NCBI RefSeq assembly: GCF_900086705.1
Contig: NZ_LT575483.1
Span: forward strand, 497,166-561,165
Length of the DNA: 64,000 bases
Reading direction: 5' to 3'
Source of the DNA: Massilibacillus massiliensis
GTDB lineage: Bacteria > Bacillota > Negativicutes > FLKF01
Of the stretch, positions 53,060 to 62,612 are shown piece after piece. The notes under the pieces were generated by a model. That model worked only from the letters and a program-made list of their open reading frames with translations, was not told where the DNA came from and made no database searches. The translations under genes and the position numbers were made by a program. Within the stretch, counting starts at the first letter, position 1. Every line of letters begins with the position of its first letter.

Positions 53060-53770
53060 TCACAAAAACGAATCTATAATGCCAGTTTCTTTCAAACTAA
53101 TATACCTATTATCGCCGATAATCACATGATCTAACACCGATATATCCATTAATTTGCCAGCTTTTACTAGTTTTTCAGTAACAAATAAATCTTCTTTACT
53201 GGGATTAGGATCTCCACTAGGATGATTATGAATCAGAATAATAGAAGCTGCTGCATAATGAATCGCTTCACGAAAAAGTTCTCTAGGATGTACAATAGAT
53301 GCACTAAGACTTCCTATCGATATTGTCGGGGTAGCTAATACATGATTTTTGGTATTAAGCAGCATGCCCATAAAATATTCTCTATTCTCATATCGTAACC
53401 TCGCCATTACATAATCAGCAACATCTTGTGGTGCATGAATCTTATACCGCTCATTGGTCGGATTCATTGCCAAACGCTTTCCAAGTTCTATTGCTGCAAT
53501 AACTGTAATTGCTTTTACCTGGCCAATCCCTTTTATCTTACTAAAATCACGTGGAGACAAATTTACAATAGAAGCAAGACCATTTGCTTGATACGCACTT
53601 AGTAAATTTTCTGCCACACGCATAACTGAATCTTCCTTAGTCCCTGTTCTCAATAAAATTGCCAATAATTCAGCATTACTCAAAGACTCTACACCTTTAT
53701 TAAGTAGTTTTTCTCGTGGTCTTTCATCTCTAGGTAGGTCTTTTACCATTAAAGGCTTTGCCAAACTCAT
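53060..53770 (-). CDS. radC: RadC family JAMM-domain protein
   Basis: A 236-aa protein with an N-terminal helix-hairpin-helix (IKGIGQVKAITVIAAIELG) and a JAB/MPN domain whose metal motif is HNHPSGDPNPSKED. The name implies DNA repair, but a repair role is not supported; some members may act in competence or chromosome biology. The GSLSASIVHPRELF segment is typical. It overlaps maf by four bases (ATGA). Confidence 0.95.
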   Translation of the reverse strand: MSLAKPLMVKDLPRDERPREKLLNKGVESLSNAELLAILLRTGTKEDSVMRVAENLLSAYQANGLASIVNLSPRDFSKIKGIGQVKAITVIAAIELGKRLAMNPTNERYKIHAPQDVADYVMARLRYENREYFMGMLLNTKNHVLATPTISIGSLSASIVHPRELFREAIHYAAASIILIHNHPSGDPNPSKEDLFVTEKLVKAGKLMDISVLDHVIIGDNRYISLKETGIIDSFL

Positions 53771-54333
53771 AACAGACTGATACCAACTTTCTTACAAAGA
53801 TTCATCAATTTGTTTAAAGGTAAACCAACAACATTTGTATAACATCCCTGAATTTCTTCAATAAAAACAGCCGAAATTCCTTGAATTGCATATGCACCTG
53901 CTTTATCCATCGGTTCTCCTGTTGCTACATATTTTTCAATCTCTGTGCTCGTTAAGTTGCTTATTCTTACATCTGTTTTTTCAAAATCACACAAATGTGC
54001 ATTTCCCTTTATTAAAGCTACTCCTGTATAAACTGTATGCGTATGCCCAGCTAAACTTGATAACATTCGCTTCGCATCTTCCACATCCACTGGCTTTCCA
54101 AAAACTTTATTCTGAAAAACAACAACCGTATCTGCTCCAATAACTAAATCGTTTACTTCCGCTTGAAGAGCCACATCCGTTGCTTTAAGCAACGCATTCT
54201 GCATAACCAATTGCTCTGGCGGCACTAATGCTGTATTGTTTTCTTCCGCAGAACTTGGAATGATACGAAACTTACAACCAATTTGTTGTAATAACTCTCG
54301 TCTACGTGGTGATGCCGAAGCTAAAATAATCAA
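53767..54333 (-). CDS. maf: Maf nucleotide pyrophosphatase
   Basis: Maf proteins hydrolyse non-canonical or UTP/dTTP nucleotides. LASASPRRRELLQQIG is at the N-terminus and IGADTVVVFQNKVFGKP and GEPMDKAGAYAIQG follow. The frame extends to an ATG at 54354, but GGAGG lies inside; the TTG at 54333, seven bases later, gives the family N-terminus. 188 aa. The maf-radC-mreB order is conserved with Bacillus. Confidence 0.93.
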   Translation of the reverse strand: MIILASASPRRRELLQQIGCKFRIIPSSAEENNTALVPPEQLVMQNALLKATDVALQAEVNDLVIGADTVVVFQNKVFGKPVDVEDAKRMLSSLAGHTHTVYTGVALIKGNAHLCDFEKTDVRISNLTSTEIEKYVATGEPMDKAGAYAIQGISAVFIEEIQGCYTNVVGLPLNKLMNLCKKVGISLL

Positions 54334-54362
54334 AGAAAGTCCTCCATTACACATAAACCCAT

Positions 54363-54635
54363 TTATACTCGTTTAAATAAAAAGATTGCTAACACAACCC
54401 CCAAAATGCTAATTAAATTGGGGTGCAACGCAAACCCAAAAGATAACTTAATTACATATAAGTTTACCATAACTGGTGATAAGTCAAGAATTGCATACTG
54501 CTGTACTAAATAAGGTGCTATTCCCGATAAAGCAGAAATATCCATAATAATTTCACCAAGAATGCCGCCTAAAATTGCTCCAGTAATTACAAATAATATC
54601 AGAACACCATAGCCTCTCGTTGCATTGCCTCGCAA
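54363..54635 (-). CDS. DUF4321 membrane protein
   Basis: A 90-aa protein with two or three hydrophobic segments (LILFVITGAILGGILGEI and LISILGVVLAIFLF) that fits the DUF4321 family of Firmicutes; function unknown. It starts at TTG with CTGGAGGG seven bases upstream. As the first gene of the run leading to maf-radC-mreBCD, it may be linked to cell-envelope growth (inference). Confidence 0.75.
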   Translation of the reverse strand: MRGNATRGYGVLILFVITGAILGGILGEIIMDISALSGIAPYLVQQYAILDLSPVMVNLYVIKLSFGFALHPNLISILGVVLAIFLFKRV

Positions 54636-54696
54636 TATTTTACCCTCCAGAATGAATGAAAATCAAAATTTTTCATTTTTGTTTCTAAATTAAATT

Positions 54697-54725
54697 AAAT
54701 TCTACTTAAATAAAAAAAATCCTTG
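54697..54725 (-). promoter_or_regulatory. Sigma-H-like promoter upstream of DUF4321-maf-radC-mre
   Basis: Minus strand CAAGGATTT, 11 bases, GTAGAATTT. Only the first -35 base (C for R) is off. The rest of the 54636-55094 gap is very AT-rich with no gene seen, apart from the terminator at 55005-55043. Confidence 0.5.
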
Positions 54726-55004
54726 CTAAAAATAAAAAATTTTGTAAAAAAACATAATTTATTGGAGTATAATTTATATCTAATTACACGACATTATATC
54801 ACATTCATTGCACAGTAAACCATAATTAAATAAATTTATCCATATGTAAATATTAACCATTAATTTTATCTACTTTTATCAAACTATGATACTGCAAAAT
54901 TCATCCTTCTATAAAATCATTATTACCCTTATTCCGCTTAAATATCTATCATAAATTCCATATTTATCATAAATTAAGCAAATTAGATCCTATAGTTTAA
55001 AATT

Positions 55005-55043
55005 AAGGGGGTGTCGCACTAATCAATAGTGAGACACCCCCTT
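55005..55043 (-). terminator. Terminator of the propionate-pathway operon
   Basis: Stem AAGGGGGTGTC with GACACCCCCTT (11 bp), one mismatch, then CACT/AGTG. On the minus strand it ends TTAATTTT. It follows the biotin carrier gene. Confidence 0.85.
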
Positions 55044-55094
55044 GATTTTATTGTATTTTAAGTTGCAAGAAAATTTTTCTCTTCCCTTTAATAT

Positions 55095-55472
55095 TTAGCC
55101 AATTACAGCTAAAACTTCACCTGGTTTTACATTTTGACCAGCGGCAACATTAAAGCCTTTTAAAGTTCCATCAGCAGGTGAACTAATTTCATTTTGCATT
55201 TTCATCGCTTCAAGAATTAAAATAACTTCACCTTTTTTTACCGTTTTTCCAGCTTCAGCGACTAATTTGATAATTTTACCTGGCATAGGAGCATTCACTG
55301 GCGTATCACCAGCGCCTACAGAAGTTTGTGCAGGTGCTGCGGCAGGTTTTGCAGGTGCGGCAGGAGCAGACACTTTTGGTACAGCTACAGCAGCTTTTGC
55401 AGATGCTGTTTTCACTTCTTCAATTTCAACTTCATAAGCATTCCCATTTACTTTTACATTAAATTTTTTCAC
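55095..55472 (-). CDS. mmdC: Biotin carrier subunit of methylmalonyl-CoA decarboxylase
   Basis: The mobile biotin arm of the decarboxylase. A 125-aa protein with an Ala/Pro-rich linker (about residues 28-52) and a C-terminal biotinyl domain carrying EAMKMQ, where the lysine is biotinylated. GTG start after GGAGG. Next to mmdA and an epsilon-like gene, so it probably serves that enzyme; transcarboxylase 1.3S proteins look similar and cannot be excluded. Confidence 0.9.
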   Translation of the reverse strand: MKKFNVKVNGNAYEVEIEEVKTASAKAAVAVPKVSAPAAPAKPAAAPAQTSVGAGDTPVNAPMPGKIIKLVAEAGKTVKKGEVILILEAMKMQNEISSPADGTLKGFNVAAGQNVKPGEVLAVIG

Positions 55473-55509
55473 TTAATATTCCTCCAAAAATAATCTTATT
55501 TAAAAATTA

Positions 55510-55689
55510 TTAATACGCATTCATTAATCTTTGACGACCAGACATAACCCAAGCCGAACTAACCTTAAAGCTGACTGCTTTAGGAACTGGGGATATTGTT
55601 AAAGAACCAACGTTCCCCACCATTTCATGTACTGCTGTTGCAATAACAGCAACAACTTCAGGGTTAACGTTTTTTGCATCAATTTTCAT
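55510..55689 (-). CDS. Small MmdE-like subunit
   Basis: A 59-aa soluble protein (MKIDAKNVNPEVVAVIATAV ... SSAWVMSGRQRLMNAY). The end pattern W-x-GRQRLM and the NPEVVAVI start resemble the tail of OadG/MmdD-type subunits and the short epsilon subunit MmdE of Veillonella methylmalonyl-CoA decarboxylase. No membrane segment. ATG 55689 has AAGGGAG upstream; the longer frame overlaps mmdA. A role in complex assembly is inferred. Confidence 0.7.
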   Translation of the reverse strand: MKIDAKNVNPEVVAVIATAVHEMVGNVGSLTISPVPKAVSFKVSSAWVMSGRQRLMNAY

Positions 55690-55705
55690 TACGCTACTCC
55701 CTTTC

Positions 55706-57235
55706 TTATAATGGAATATTACCATGTTTTTTTGCTGGACGACTTTCGCGTTTGCTAGCCAACATATTCAATGCTGTAATAATACGAGGTCTAGTTTCCT
55801 TTGGTTCAATTACCAAGTCAACATAGCCACGTTCAGCAGCTTTATAAGGGGTTGCAAACTCTTCAATATATTCTGCAGTTCTTTCTGCAACATTTGGATC
55901 TTTACGGAAAATGATATTTGCAGCACCAGCAGGTCCCATAACAGCAATTTCAGAAGTTGGCCAAGCCATCACTTGATCAGCCCCCAAATGTTGCGAACAC
56001 ATAGCGATATAAGCTCCACCATAAGCTTTACGCGTAATTACAGTTACTTTTGGTACAGTAGCCTCTGAATAAGCATAGAGCATTTTTGCACCATGACGAA
56101 TAATACCGCCATATTCTTGATCTGTACCAGGTAAGAATCCCGGTACATCGACTAAACTTAAAAGAGGAATATTAAAAGCATCACAGAAACGAATAAATCT
56201 AGCAGATTTATCAGAAGCATTTACATCTAAACATCCTGCCATTACATTTGGCTGATTTGCGATAATTCCCACGGATTTACCATCAAACCGAGCAAAACAA
56301 GTAATAATATTTTGCGCATAATGTTCATGTACTTCATAAAATTCGCCATTATCAACGAGTGATGTGATGACATCTTTCATATTATAAGGCATATTAGGAT
56401 TATCCGGTACTAAAGAATTCAAAGCTTCATCCATACGATTTGGATCGTCACCAGTTTCTACAACTGGAACATCTTCAAGATTGTTACTTGGCAAAAAGCT
56501 TAATAAATAACGAATTTGTTCAATACAATCATCTTCATTTTCAGCAGCAAAGTGCGCAACACCAGAAGTACTATTATGTGTCATAGCACCCCCAAGTTGT
56601 TCAGCTGTAACTTCTTCTGCCGTAACTGATTTTATAACAGCTGGGCCGGTAATAAACATCTGACTTGTGTTTTTTACCATATAAATAAAATCTGTTAATG
56701 CAGGTGAATACACTGCACCACCCGCACAAGGTCCCATAATTACAGAAATTTGAGGAATTACACCAGACGCTAATGTATTTTTAAAGAAGATTTCTCCATA
56801 ACCACTTAGCGCATCAATTGCTTCTTGAATACGTGCTCCGCCTGAATCATTAATGCCAATTACAGGTGCGCCCATTTTTAATGCCAAATCTAAAACTTTA
56901 CAAATTTTAGCTGCATGCATTTCACCAAGAGATCCACCTTCTACGGTAAAATCTTGGGCAAATGCATAAACAAGTCTGCCATTTACTGAACCATAGCCAC
57001 TTACAACCCCTTCACCTGGAAGAGATTTCTTTTCCATACCAAAATTCGTGCAACGATGTGTTACAAATTGATCCAATTCTACAAAAGTACCTTCATCGAA
57101 GAACTTTGTAATACGCTCACGAGCCGTCATTTTTCCTTTTGCATGTTGTTTTGCAATACGATCTTCGCCACCACCGAGCATAACTTTTTCTTGTTTTGCT
57201 CTCATAAGATCAATTTTCTCTTGAACAGTAGCCAT
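55706..57235 (-). CDS. mmdA: Methylmalonyl-CoA decarboxylase carboxyltransferase (alpha) subunit
   Basis: The carboxyltransferase that moves the carboxyl group from methylmalonyl-CoA to biotin. 509 aa; [48 protein letters not shown] and [26 protein letters not shown] (by position) are family signatures also shared by propionyl-CoA carboxylase beta and transcarboxylase 12S. Neighbours (mutase, epimerase, CoA-transferase) point to decarboxylation or transcarboxylation in propionate formation. GGAGG precedes ATG. Confidence 0.92.
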   Translation of the reverse strand: MATVQEKIDLMRAKQEKVMLGGGEDRIAKQHAKGKMTARERITKFFDEGTFVELDQFVTHRCTNFGMEKKSLPGEGVVSGYGSVNGRLVYAFAQDFTVEGGSLGEMHAAKICKVLDLALKMGAPVIGINDSGGARIQEAIDALSGYGEIFFKNTLASGVIPQISVIMGPCAGGAVYSPALTDFIYMVKNTSQMFITGPAVIKSVTAEEVTAEQLGGAMTHNSTSGVAHFAAENEDDCIEQIRYLLSFLPSNNLEDVPVVETGDDPNRMDEALNSLVPDNPNMPYNMKDVITSLVDNGEFYEVHEHYAQNIITCFARFDGKSVGIIANQPNVMAGCLDVNASDKSARFIRFCDAFNIPLLSLVDVPGFLPGTDQEYGGIIRHGAKMLYAYSEATVPKVTVITRKAYGGAYIAMCSQHLGADQVMAWPTSEIAVMGPAGAANIIFRKDPNVAERTAEYIEEFATPYKAAERGYVDLVIEPKETRPRIITALNMLASKRESRPAKKHGNIPL

Positions 57236-57273
57236 CTTATACCTCCTACTTAAAATAACCTCAAAATCTAAAA

Positions 57274-57687
57274 CTATTTACGTTGGCACAATTCTACTAA
57301 AATACCACCTGTAGATTTAGGATGAACAAACGCAATGCTAGATCCGCCAGCACCATAACGAGGTTTTTCATCAATCATACGAACACCTTTTGCGATTAAA
57401 TCTGCAATTGTTTGTTCAATATTATCTACTCTTAATGCGATATGCTGAATCCCGTTTCTACCGCCGTTTTTTTCAATAAATTTTGCAATAGGACCATCTG
57501 CAGAAGTTGATTCTAAAAGTTCAAGTTCACTATCACCAGATGGAATAAAGCATACTTTTACTTTTTGTTCCTCAACAACTTCTTCTCCAGAAGCCTTCAT
57601 TCCGAGCATTTCTGTATAGAATTTTTTAGCTTCCTCTAAATTAGCAACTGCAATACCAATATGATCAACTCTATCAATATTAAACAT
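57274..57687 (-). CDS. mce: Methylmalonyl-CoA epimerase
   Basis: Interconverts (R)- and (S)-methylmalonyl-CoA. A glyoxalase/VOC fold with the metal ligands expected in VDHIGIAV, the ELLES region, GIQHIALRV and GGILVELCQ. 137 aa from the ATG at 57687; a longer frame exists, but AAGGAGAG lies inside it six bases before the chosen start. It lies between meaB and mmdA. Confidence 0.95.
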   Translation of the reverse strand: MFNIDRVDHIGIAVANLEEAKKFYTEMLGMKASGEEVVEEQKVKVCFIPSGDSELELLESTSADGPIAKFIEKNGGRNGIQHIALRVDNIEQTIADLIAKGVRMIDEKPRYGAGGSSIAFVHPKSTGGILVELCQRK

Positions 57688-57714
57688 TTCCAGCTCTCCT
57701 TTTACACTCAGCAA

Positions 57715-58656
57715 TTATTTTAAAGCATCCTTAAGCATAGCATTGACTACGCTGTATGGATCATTTCTGCGTTCCTCAACATCTTTTACAAGATGTTCGA
57801 ATTGCCCAGATGTAGTTACCTTTTTTAAAACATAATTGCCAATCTCATTTTTCAAAATACTAACCAATTCATTTTTCGTACGCGCAGTACGTCTTTCAGT
57901 CAATTGCCCTGTCGTTTTTAACTGTCCATAGTGCTCTTCTAATGTTTCCAATAGCTCTGTGACACCTTGATTTTGATGCGCAACAGTCTGCTTAATCGGC
58001 GGACGCCAAGCTTTATTCATATTGCCATCTAAATCCAGCATCATATTGAGTTCAATATTCAGTTTGTCGGCGCCTTCACGGTCTGCTTTATTAATTGCAA
58101 AAACATCCCCAATCTCTAAAATCCCAGCTTTTATCGCTTGGATATCATCACCAAGACCAGGAACTAACACAACTAAAGTTGTGTCAGCAGCTTTCACAAT
58201 ATCAACCTCTGATTGACCAACTCCAACTGTTTCAATAAAAACTACGTCTTTGCCTGAAGCATCCATAATTTTCACAACATCAGCTGTTTTTCTCGACAAA
58301 CCACCTAAGCTACCTCTTGTTCCCATACTGCGAATAAATACACCTTCATCTAATGTCAGCTCATTCATTCGTATACGGTCACCTAGAATTGCACCGCCAG
58401 AAAACGGACTCGTTGGGTCAACTGCTATAATGCCAACTGTTTTTCCCCTTTGCCGAAATACCTTTGCAAGCTTATCCGTCAAAGTGCTTTTCCCCGCTCC
58501 AGGAGGCCCTGTAATTCCAATTACAAAAGCATTACCAGTGTGCGGATATAATTGCCTCATAATATCCACAGCATCATCATATTCGTTTTCAACAGCAGTA
58601 ATCGCTCTTGACAATGCTAGTCTGGAGCCCTTTAGAACTTCTTTCACTATATCCAT
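57715..58656 (-). CDS. meaB: Methylmalonyl Co-A mutase-associated GTPase MeaB
   Basis: A G3E-family P-loop GTPase that loads and protects adenosylcobalamin in the mutase. The P-loop is GITGPPGAGKST (about residues 48-59); GVGQSEVDI, GLGDDIQAIKAGI and FAINKADREGADK follow. 313 aa is typical. It lies after the mutase B12 subunit; a 12-bp hairpin is placed just before its ribosome-binding site. Confidence 0.95.
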   Translation of the reverse strand: MDIVKEVLKGSRLALSRAITAVENEYDDAVDIMRQLYPHTGNAFVIGITGPPGAGKSTLTDKLAKVFRQRGKTVGIIAVDPTSPFSGGAILGDRIRMNELTLDEGVFIRSMGTRGSLGGLSRKTADVVKIMDASGKDVVFIETVGVGQSEVDIVKAADTTLVVLVPGLGDDIQAIKAGILEIGDVFAINKADREGADKLNIELNMMLDLDGNMNKAWRPPIKQTVAHQNQGVTELLETLEEHYGQLKTTGQLTERRTARTKNELVSILKNEIGNYVLKKVTTSGQFEHLVKDVEERRNDPYSVVNAMLKDALK

Positions 58657-58670
58657 TTTATCACACCACC

Positions 58671-58711
58671 TTATGGCATGTGCTGCCTAATAGAGGAAAC
58701 ACATGCCATAA
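58671..58711 (-). other. Intercistronic hairpin before meaB
   Basis: Perfect 12-bp arms (58671-58682 and 58700-58711; TTATGGCATGTG core). Its 3' end on the minus strand runs directly into the AAGGTGG ribosome-binding site of meaB, with two of the A's inside the stem. No U-tract. Confidence 0.7.
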
Positions 58712-58725
58712 CAATAATTCTTGTT

Positions 58726-59118
58726 TTATTTTACGTTCGTTTTAATAAAATCAACAATCTGACTTGTTGGTGTACCAGGTGTGAATACTTCAGCAATACC
58801 AGCTTCTTTTAATGCAGGAATATCACCGTCAGGAATAACACCACCACCAAGGATAAGTACATCATCCATGCCTTTGCTTCTCACTAAATTCACTACTTTA
58901 GGGAAAAGATGCGGATGTGCACCAGATAAGATACTCATTGCAATCACATTTACGTCTTCTTGTAATGCAGCTTCTGCGATTTGTTCAGGAGTCTGACGAA
59001 GACCTGTATATATTACTTCAAAGCCAGCATCACGAAGTGCACGAGCTACTACTTTAGCTCCGCGGTCATGACCATCCAGGCCAGGTTTTGCTACTAATAC
59101 TCTAACACGTTTTTCCAT
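58726..59118 (-). CDS. Methylmalonyl-CoA mutase, cobalamin-binding subunit
   Basis: A free-standing B12-binding domain of 130 aa. The cobalamin motif DGHDRG places the lower-ligand histidine at residue 17; SILSGAH and GGGVIPDGD complete the pocket. In most mutases this domain is the C-terminus of the large chain; here it is a separate protein, 25 bases after the catalytic gene. Confidence 0.94.
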   Translation of the reverse strand: MEKRVRVLVAKPGLDGHDRGAKVVARALRDAGFEVIYTGLRQTPEQIAEAALQEDVNVIAMSILSGAHPHLFPKVVNLVRSKGMDDVLILGGGVIPDGDIPALKEAGIAEVFTPGTPTSQIVDFIKTNVK

Positions 59119-59143
59119 CGTATCGTTCCTCCAACTCTCGCTA

Positions 59144-60790
59144 TTATAGATTTACATGCGCTTCATATTCACCGAATACTTTACGCATTACTCCACAAAT
59201 TTCACCAAGTGTTGCATATGTTTTAACCGCAGCTAAGATATGTGGCATTAAGTTTTCATGTTCATCTTGACAAGCCTTTTCAAGCTCTTTAAGACTTGCT
59301 TGTACTGCCGCATTATCACGTTTTGCTTTCATATCAGCCAATTTTTGTTTTTGTTTTTCACCAACAGATGCATCTACGCGAAGTAAACCTTCCACTGGTT
59401 TTTCTTCCACTTGGAATTTATTAACGCCAACAATAACTTTGGCCGAATTTTCAACATCCATCTGCCATTTATATGCACTATCTTGGATTTCTTTTTGGAT
59501 ATATCCTTTTTCGATGGCAGCAACCGCGCCGCCGATTTCATCAATTTTATTGATATATTCCCAAGCTTCTTTTTCAATTTTATTTGTAAGAGCTTCTACA
59601 TAGTAAGAACCAGCAAGCGGATCAATAACGTCTGCTAAACCGCTTTCGTAAGCAACGATCTGCTGCGTACGAAGTGCAATCATTACGGATTCTTCAGTAG
59701 GAAGAGCCAATGCTTCATCTTTAGAATTCGTATGCAGGGATTGCGTCCCACCCATAACAGCAGCTGCTGTTTGAAGGGCAACACGAACGATATTATTGTT
59801 TGGTTGTTGTGCTGTCAGCATAGAACCAGCCGTTTGCGTATGCACACGAAGCATCCAAGACTTAGGGTTTTTAGCACCAAAACGTTCTTTCATTACCTTT
59901 GCCCATACACGACGAGACGCTCTAAATTTTGCAACTTCTTCCAATACATTGTTATGTGCATTCCAGAAGAAAGATAAGCGTCCAGCAAAAGCATCTACGT
60001 CTAAGCCCGCTTTAATTGCAGCTTCTGCATAAGCAATACCATCGGCAATTGTAAATGCAATTTCTTGTGATGCTGTGGATCCAGCTTCACGAATGTGATA
60101 GCCAGAAATTGAAATCGTATTCCAGTTAGGAACATTTTTAGAACAATACTCAAAAATGTTTGTAATTAAACGCATTGAAGGTTTTGGAGGAAAAATGTAC
60201 GTTCCACGAGCTGCATATTCCTTCAAAATATCATTTTGAATCGTTCCTTTTAATTGATCTGCTGAAACACCTTGTTTTTCAGCAACTGCAATATACATTG
60301 CAAGCAAAACAGATGCAGGTGCATTAATCGTCATAGATGTTGATACTTTTCCCAGATCAATCTGATCAAAAAGAATTTCCATATCAGCCAATGAATCAAT
60401 CGCAACTCCGACTTTTCCCACTTCGCCTGTAGAAATATCATCATCGGAATCATAGCCAATTTGTGTTGGTAAGTCGAATGCACAAGAAAGACCTGTAGCA
60501 CCTGATTCAATTAGATAACGATAACGTTTATTTGATTCTTCCGCAGTGGAGAACCCAGCATACATACGCATTGTCCAAAAACGTCCACGATACATTGTAG
60601 GTTGTACCCCACGCGTAAATGGATAAGCGCCTGGAAAACCGATTTCGCTTTCATAATCAGTACCCTCGATGTCTAGCGGTGTATAAATTCGTTGTTCTGG
60701 AATGTGTTTACGTTCAGGAAATCTAGCAGTTGCCTTTTGTACTTTAGCATCATATTCCGCTAATTTAGCTTTTAAATTTTCATTGCTCAT
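59144..60790 (-). CDS. Methylmalonyl-CoA mutase, catalytic subunit
   Basis: Adenosylcobalamin-dependent enzyme converting succinyl-CoA and (R)-methylmalonyl-CoA. The TIM-barrel chain (548 aa) shows [12 protein letters not shown] with the active-site Tyr at 77 and PPKPSMRLI with the Arg at 207, the pair that marks methylmalonyl-CoA specificity over isobutyryl-CoA mutase (Phe/Gln there). [11 protein letters not shown] and [12 protein letters not shown] are also present. It has no B12 domain; that is the next gene. Confidence 0.95.
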   Translation of the reverse strand: MSNENLKAKLAEYDAKVQKATARFPERKHIPEQRIYTPLDIEGTDYESEIGFPGAYPFTRGVQPTMYRGRFWTMRMYAGFSTAEESNKRYRYLIESGATGLSCAFDLPTQIGYDSDDDISTGEVGKVGVAIDSLADMEILFDQIDLGKVSTSMTINAPASVLLAMYIAVAEKQGVSADQLKGTIQNDILKEYAARGTYIFPPKPSMRLITNIFEYCSKNVPNWNTISISGYHIREAGSTASQEIAFTIADGIAYAEAAIKAGLDVDAFAGRLSFFWNAHNNVLEEVAKFRASRRVWAKVMKERFGAKNPKSWMLRVHTQTAGSMLTAQQPNNNIVRVALQTAAAVMGGTQSLHTNSKDEALALPTEESVMIALRTQQIVAYESGLADVIDPLAGSYYVEALTNKIEKEAWEYINKIDEIGGAVAAIEKGYIQKEIQDSAYKWQMDVENSAKVIVGVNKFQVEEKPVEGLLRVDASVGEKQKQKLADMKAKRDNAAVQASLKELEKACQDEHENLMPHILAAVKTYATLGEICGVMRKVFGEYEAHVNL

Positions 60791-60811
60791 AATTTTAGTT
60801 GCCTCCCTACT

Positions 60812-62317
60812 CTATTTCTTCATTGTACCCGTTTTCAAGAATCTATTATGCCAAGATAACGCTTCATCCATAAGATGCGGCGTCTGTGCATTCTTGGTGG
60901 CTTTTTCAGCTCTATCTAAATAATCAAGAAGCATTGGCCTATAGTCCGGATGAGCACAATTATTAATAATAACACGAGCTCGTTCTCTTGGACTCAAACC
61001 TCTAAGATCAGCAAGTCCAATTTCAGTAACGAAGATATCCGTATCATGTTCTGTATGATCAATATGTGAACACATTGGTACAATTGCAGAAATTGCACCA
61101 TTTTTTGCAGTTGACGTACTAAAGAAACACGTCAAATATGCATTACGTGCAAAATCACCAGAACCACCGATACCATTCATCATTTTTGAGCCCATGATAT
61201 GCGTTGAATTTACATTTCCATAAATGTCCATCTCAATCGCCGTATTCATAGCAATAATACCAATACGCCGTGCAATTTCAGGACTATTTGCGATTTCTTG
61301 CGGGCGTAACATCATTTTTTTACGATATTCTTTGATATTCTGATAAAAGCGTTTCAATCCATCCGGTGATGGCGAAAAAGAAGTTCCAGAAGCAAATTTT
61401 AACTTTCCTGCATCCGCTAAATCAAACATACCGTCTTGGATAACTTCAGTATATACTTCAAGGTCTTTAAACTCAGAATCAACAAACCCACTAATTACAG
61501 CATTTGCTACATTGCCAACGCCGGATTGAAGCGGCAACAAATTTTTCGGCAAACGTCCAGCCTTGATTTCATCATTAAAAAATTGAATAATGTGTGCAGA
61601 CATTTTATGTGAACTTTCGTCAATATCTGCAAATGGACGCACATCATCCTTAATGTCACATGCAACAATGTATTTTATTTTATCCACACCACACGGGATA
61701 TATGTAGTACCAATACGATCCGCAGCTTTTACAATTGGAATTGGCAAGCGATGCGGTGGATCTAACGGCACATATACATCATGCATCCCTTCAAGTTCTA
61801 GTGGCTGCGATGTATTTACTTCGACAATAACGACATCTGCACTTTGAACATAAGAAGCAGTATTTCCCATTGAAGTCGTTGGAATTATGTCTCCCTCTTC
61901 TGTAATTGCACACGCTTCAACAATAGCTACATCAATTTTTCCGCCCATAAAACCATAACGGGCAAGTTGTGCAGATTCACTCAAATGTAAGTCACAATAC
62001 TCTACGGCACCACTATTAATTGCGGTTCTTAGATTTTTATTAGTTTGGTATGGCATACGTCTTTTAATTCCGCCAACCTCTGCTAATGCTCCATCCAATT
62101 CTTTTCCAACGGATGCGCCAGTCCATAAATTCACTGTGAACGGCTCTTTCTTCATTCTCTCAGCTAAAGCCAATGGCACAGCTTTTGGATACCCAGCAGG
62201 CGTAAAACCACTTGTACCAATATTCATATTAGGTTTGATAAAAGCAGCAGCTTCTTCAGCACTAACGATCTTAGCATGCAATGCTTTATTACGCACGCGA
62301 TCACGAATATCAATCAT
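60812..62317 (-). CDS. Succinate/propionyl-CoA CoA-transferase
   Basis: A Cat1/acetyl-CoA hydrolase-type CoA-transferase (501 aa). GTSGFTPAGYPKAVP, NLWTGASVGKELDG, GIGGSGDFARNAYLTCFFS and VTEIGLADLRGLSPRERA are typical. In this context it most likely moves CoA from propionyl-CoA to succinate, closing the propionate cycle; acetate use is possible. The ATG at 62317 follows AAGGGAGG; an upstream in-frame extension has no such site. First gene of the operon. Confidence 0.9.
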   Translation of the reverse strand: MIDIRDRVRNKALHAKIVSAEEAAAFIKPNMNIGTSGFTPAGYPKAVPLALAERMKKEPFTVNLWTGASVGKELDGALAEVGGIKRRMPYQTNKNLRTAINSGAVEYCDLHLSESAQLARYGFMGGKIDVAIVEACAITEEGDIIPTTSMGNTASYVQSADVVIVEVNTSQPLELEGMHDVYVPLDPPHRLPIPIVKAADRIGTTYIPCGVDKIKYIVACDIKDDVRPFADIDESSHKMSAHIIQFFNDEIKAGRLPKNLLPLQSGVGNVANAVISGFVDSEFKDLEVYTEVIQDGMFDLADAGKLKFASGTSFSPSPDGLKRFYQNIKEYRKKMMLRPQEIANSPEIARRIGIIAMNTAIEMDIYGNVNSTHIMGSKMMNGIGGSGDFARNAYLTCFFSTSTAKNGAISAIVPMCSHIDHTEHDTDIFVTEIGLADLRGLSPRERARVIINNCAHPDYRPMLLDYLDRAEKATKNAQTPHLMDEALSWHNRFLKTGTMKK

Positions 62318-62492
62318 TAAAAAATCCTCCCTTAGTAGGTCAAGAAAATTTGGCCTCTTACTATTTGTTAAATTTTTCATTGCACACAAAATTAACTGTA
62401 AACTTCATGCCTCGCAATTTAATGTACAATTACACCTGTCATAAAACAACTATAATTTTAAATTATTATAACAGTAGTATTAGTTATATCCC

Positions 62493-62585
62493 TTCACAAG
62501 CATACCACTACATAGAAATACCGTCAAGTTAGACATAACGTTTTCTTGACGGCATTTCTCTTTTATCTCTAACTTAGCTTGTGAA
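62493..62585 (-). ncRNA. Candidate structured RNA between rex and the CoA-transferase gene
   Basis: On the minus strand: TTCACAAGC (62585-62577) pairs with GCTTGTGAA (62501-62493) as a 9-bp outer stem. Inside, GAAATGCCGTCAAG (62558-62545) pairs with CTTGACGGTATTTC (62528-62515). AAGTTAGA (62575-62568) can pair with TCTAACTT (62533-62526), mostly loop sequence, giving a possible pseudoknot. There is no strong U-tract. It could be a leader element of the propionate operon, an sRNA, or the rex terminator. Downstream in the gap an extended -10 (TGTTATAAT, 62465-62473) is visible. Confidence 0.5.
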
Positions 62586-62612
62586 TTTTTGTTCAAACTA
62601 ACTCTACATGAG

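Noticed and set aside
62493-62499. Rex operator candidate (TTCACAA) before the CoA-transferase gene
   Set aside because: Only one half-site is present locally; the other TTGTGAA copy is about 80 bases away and fits the stem of the RNA structure better than a Rex palindrome.
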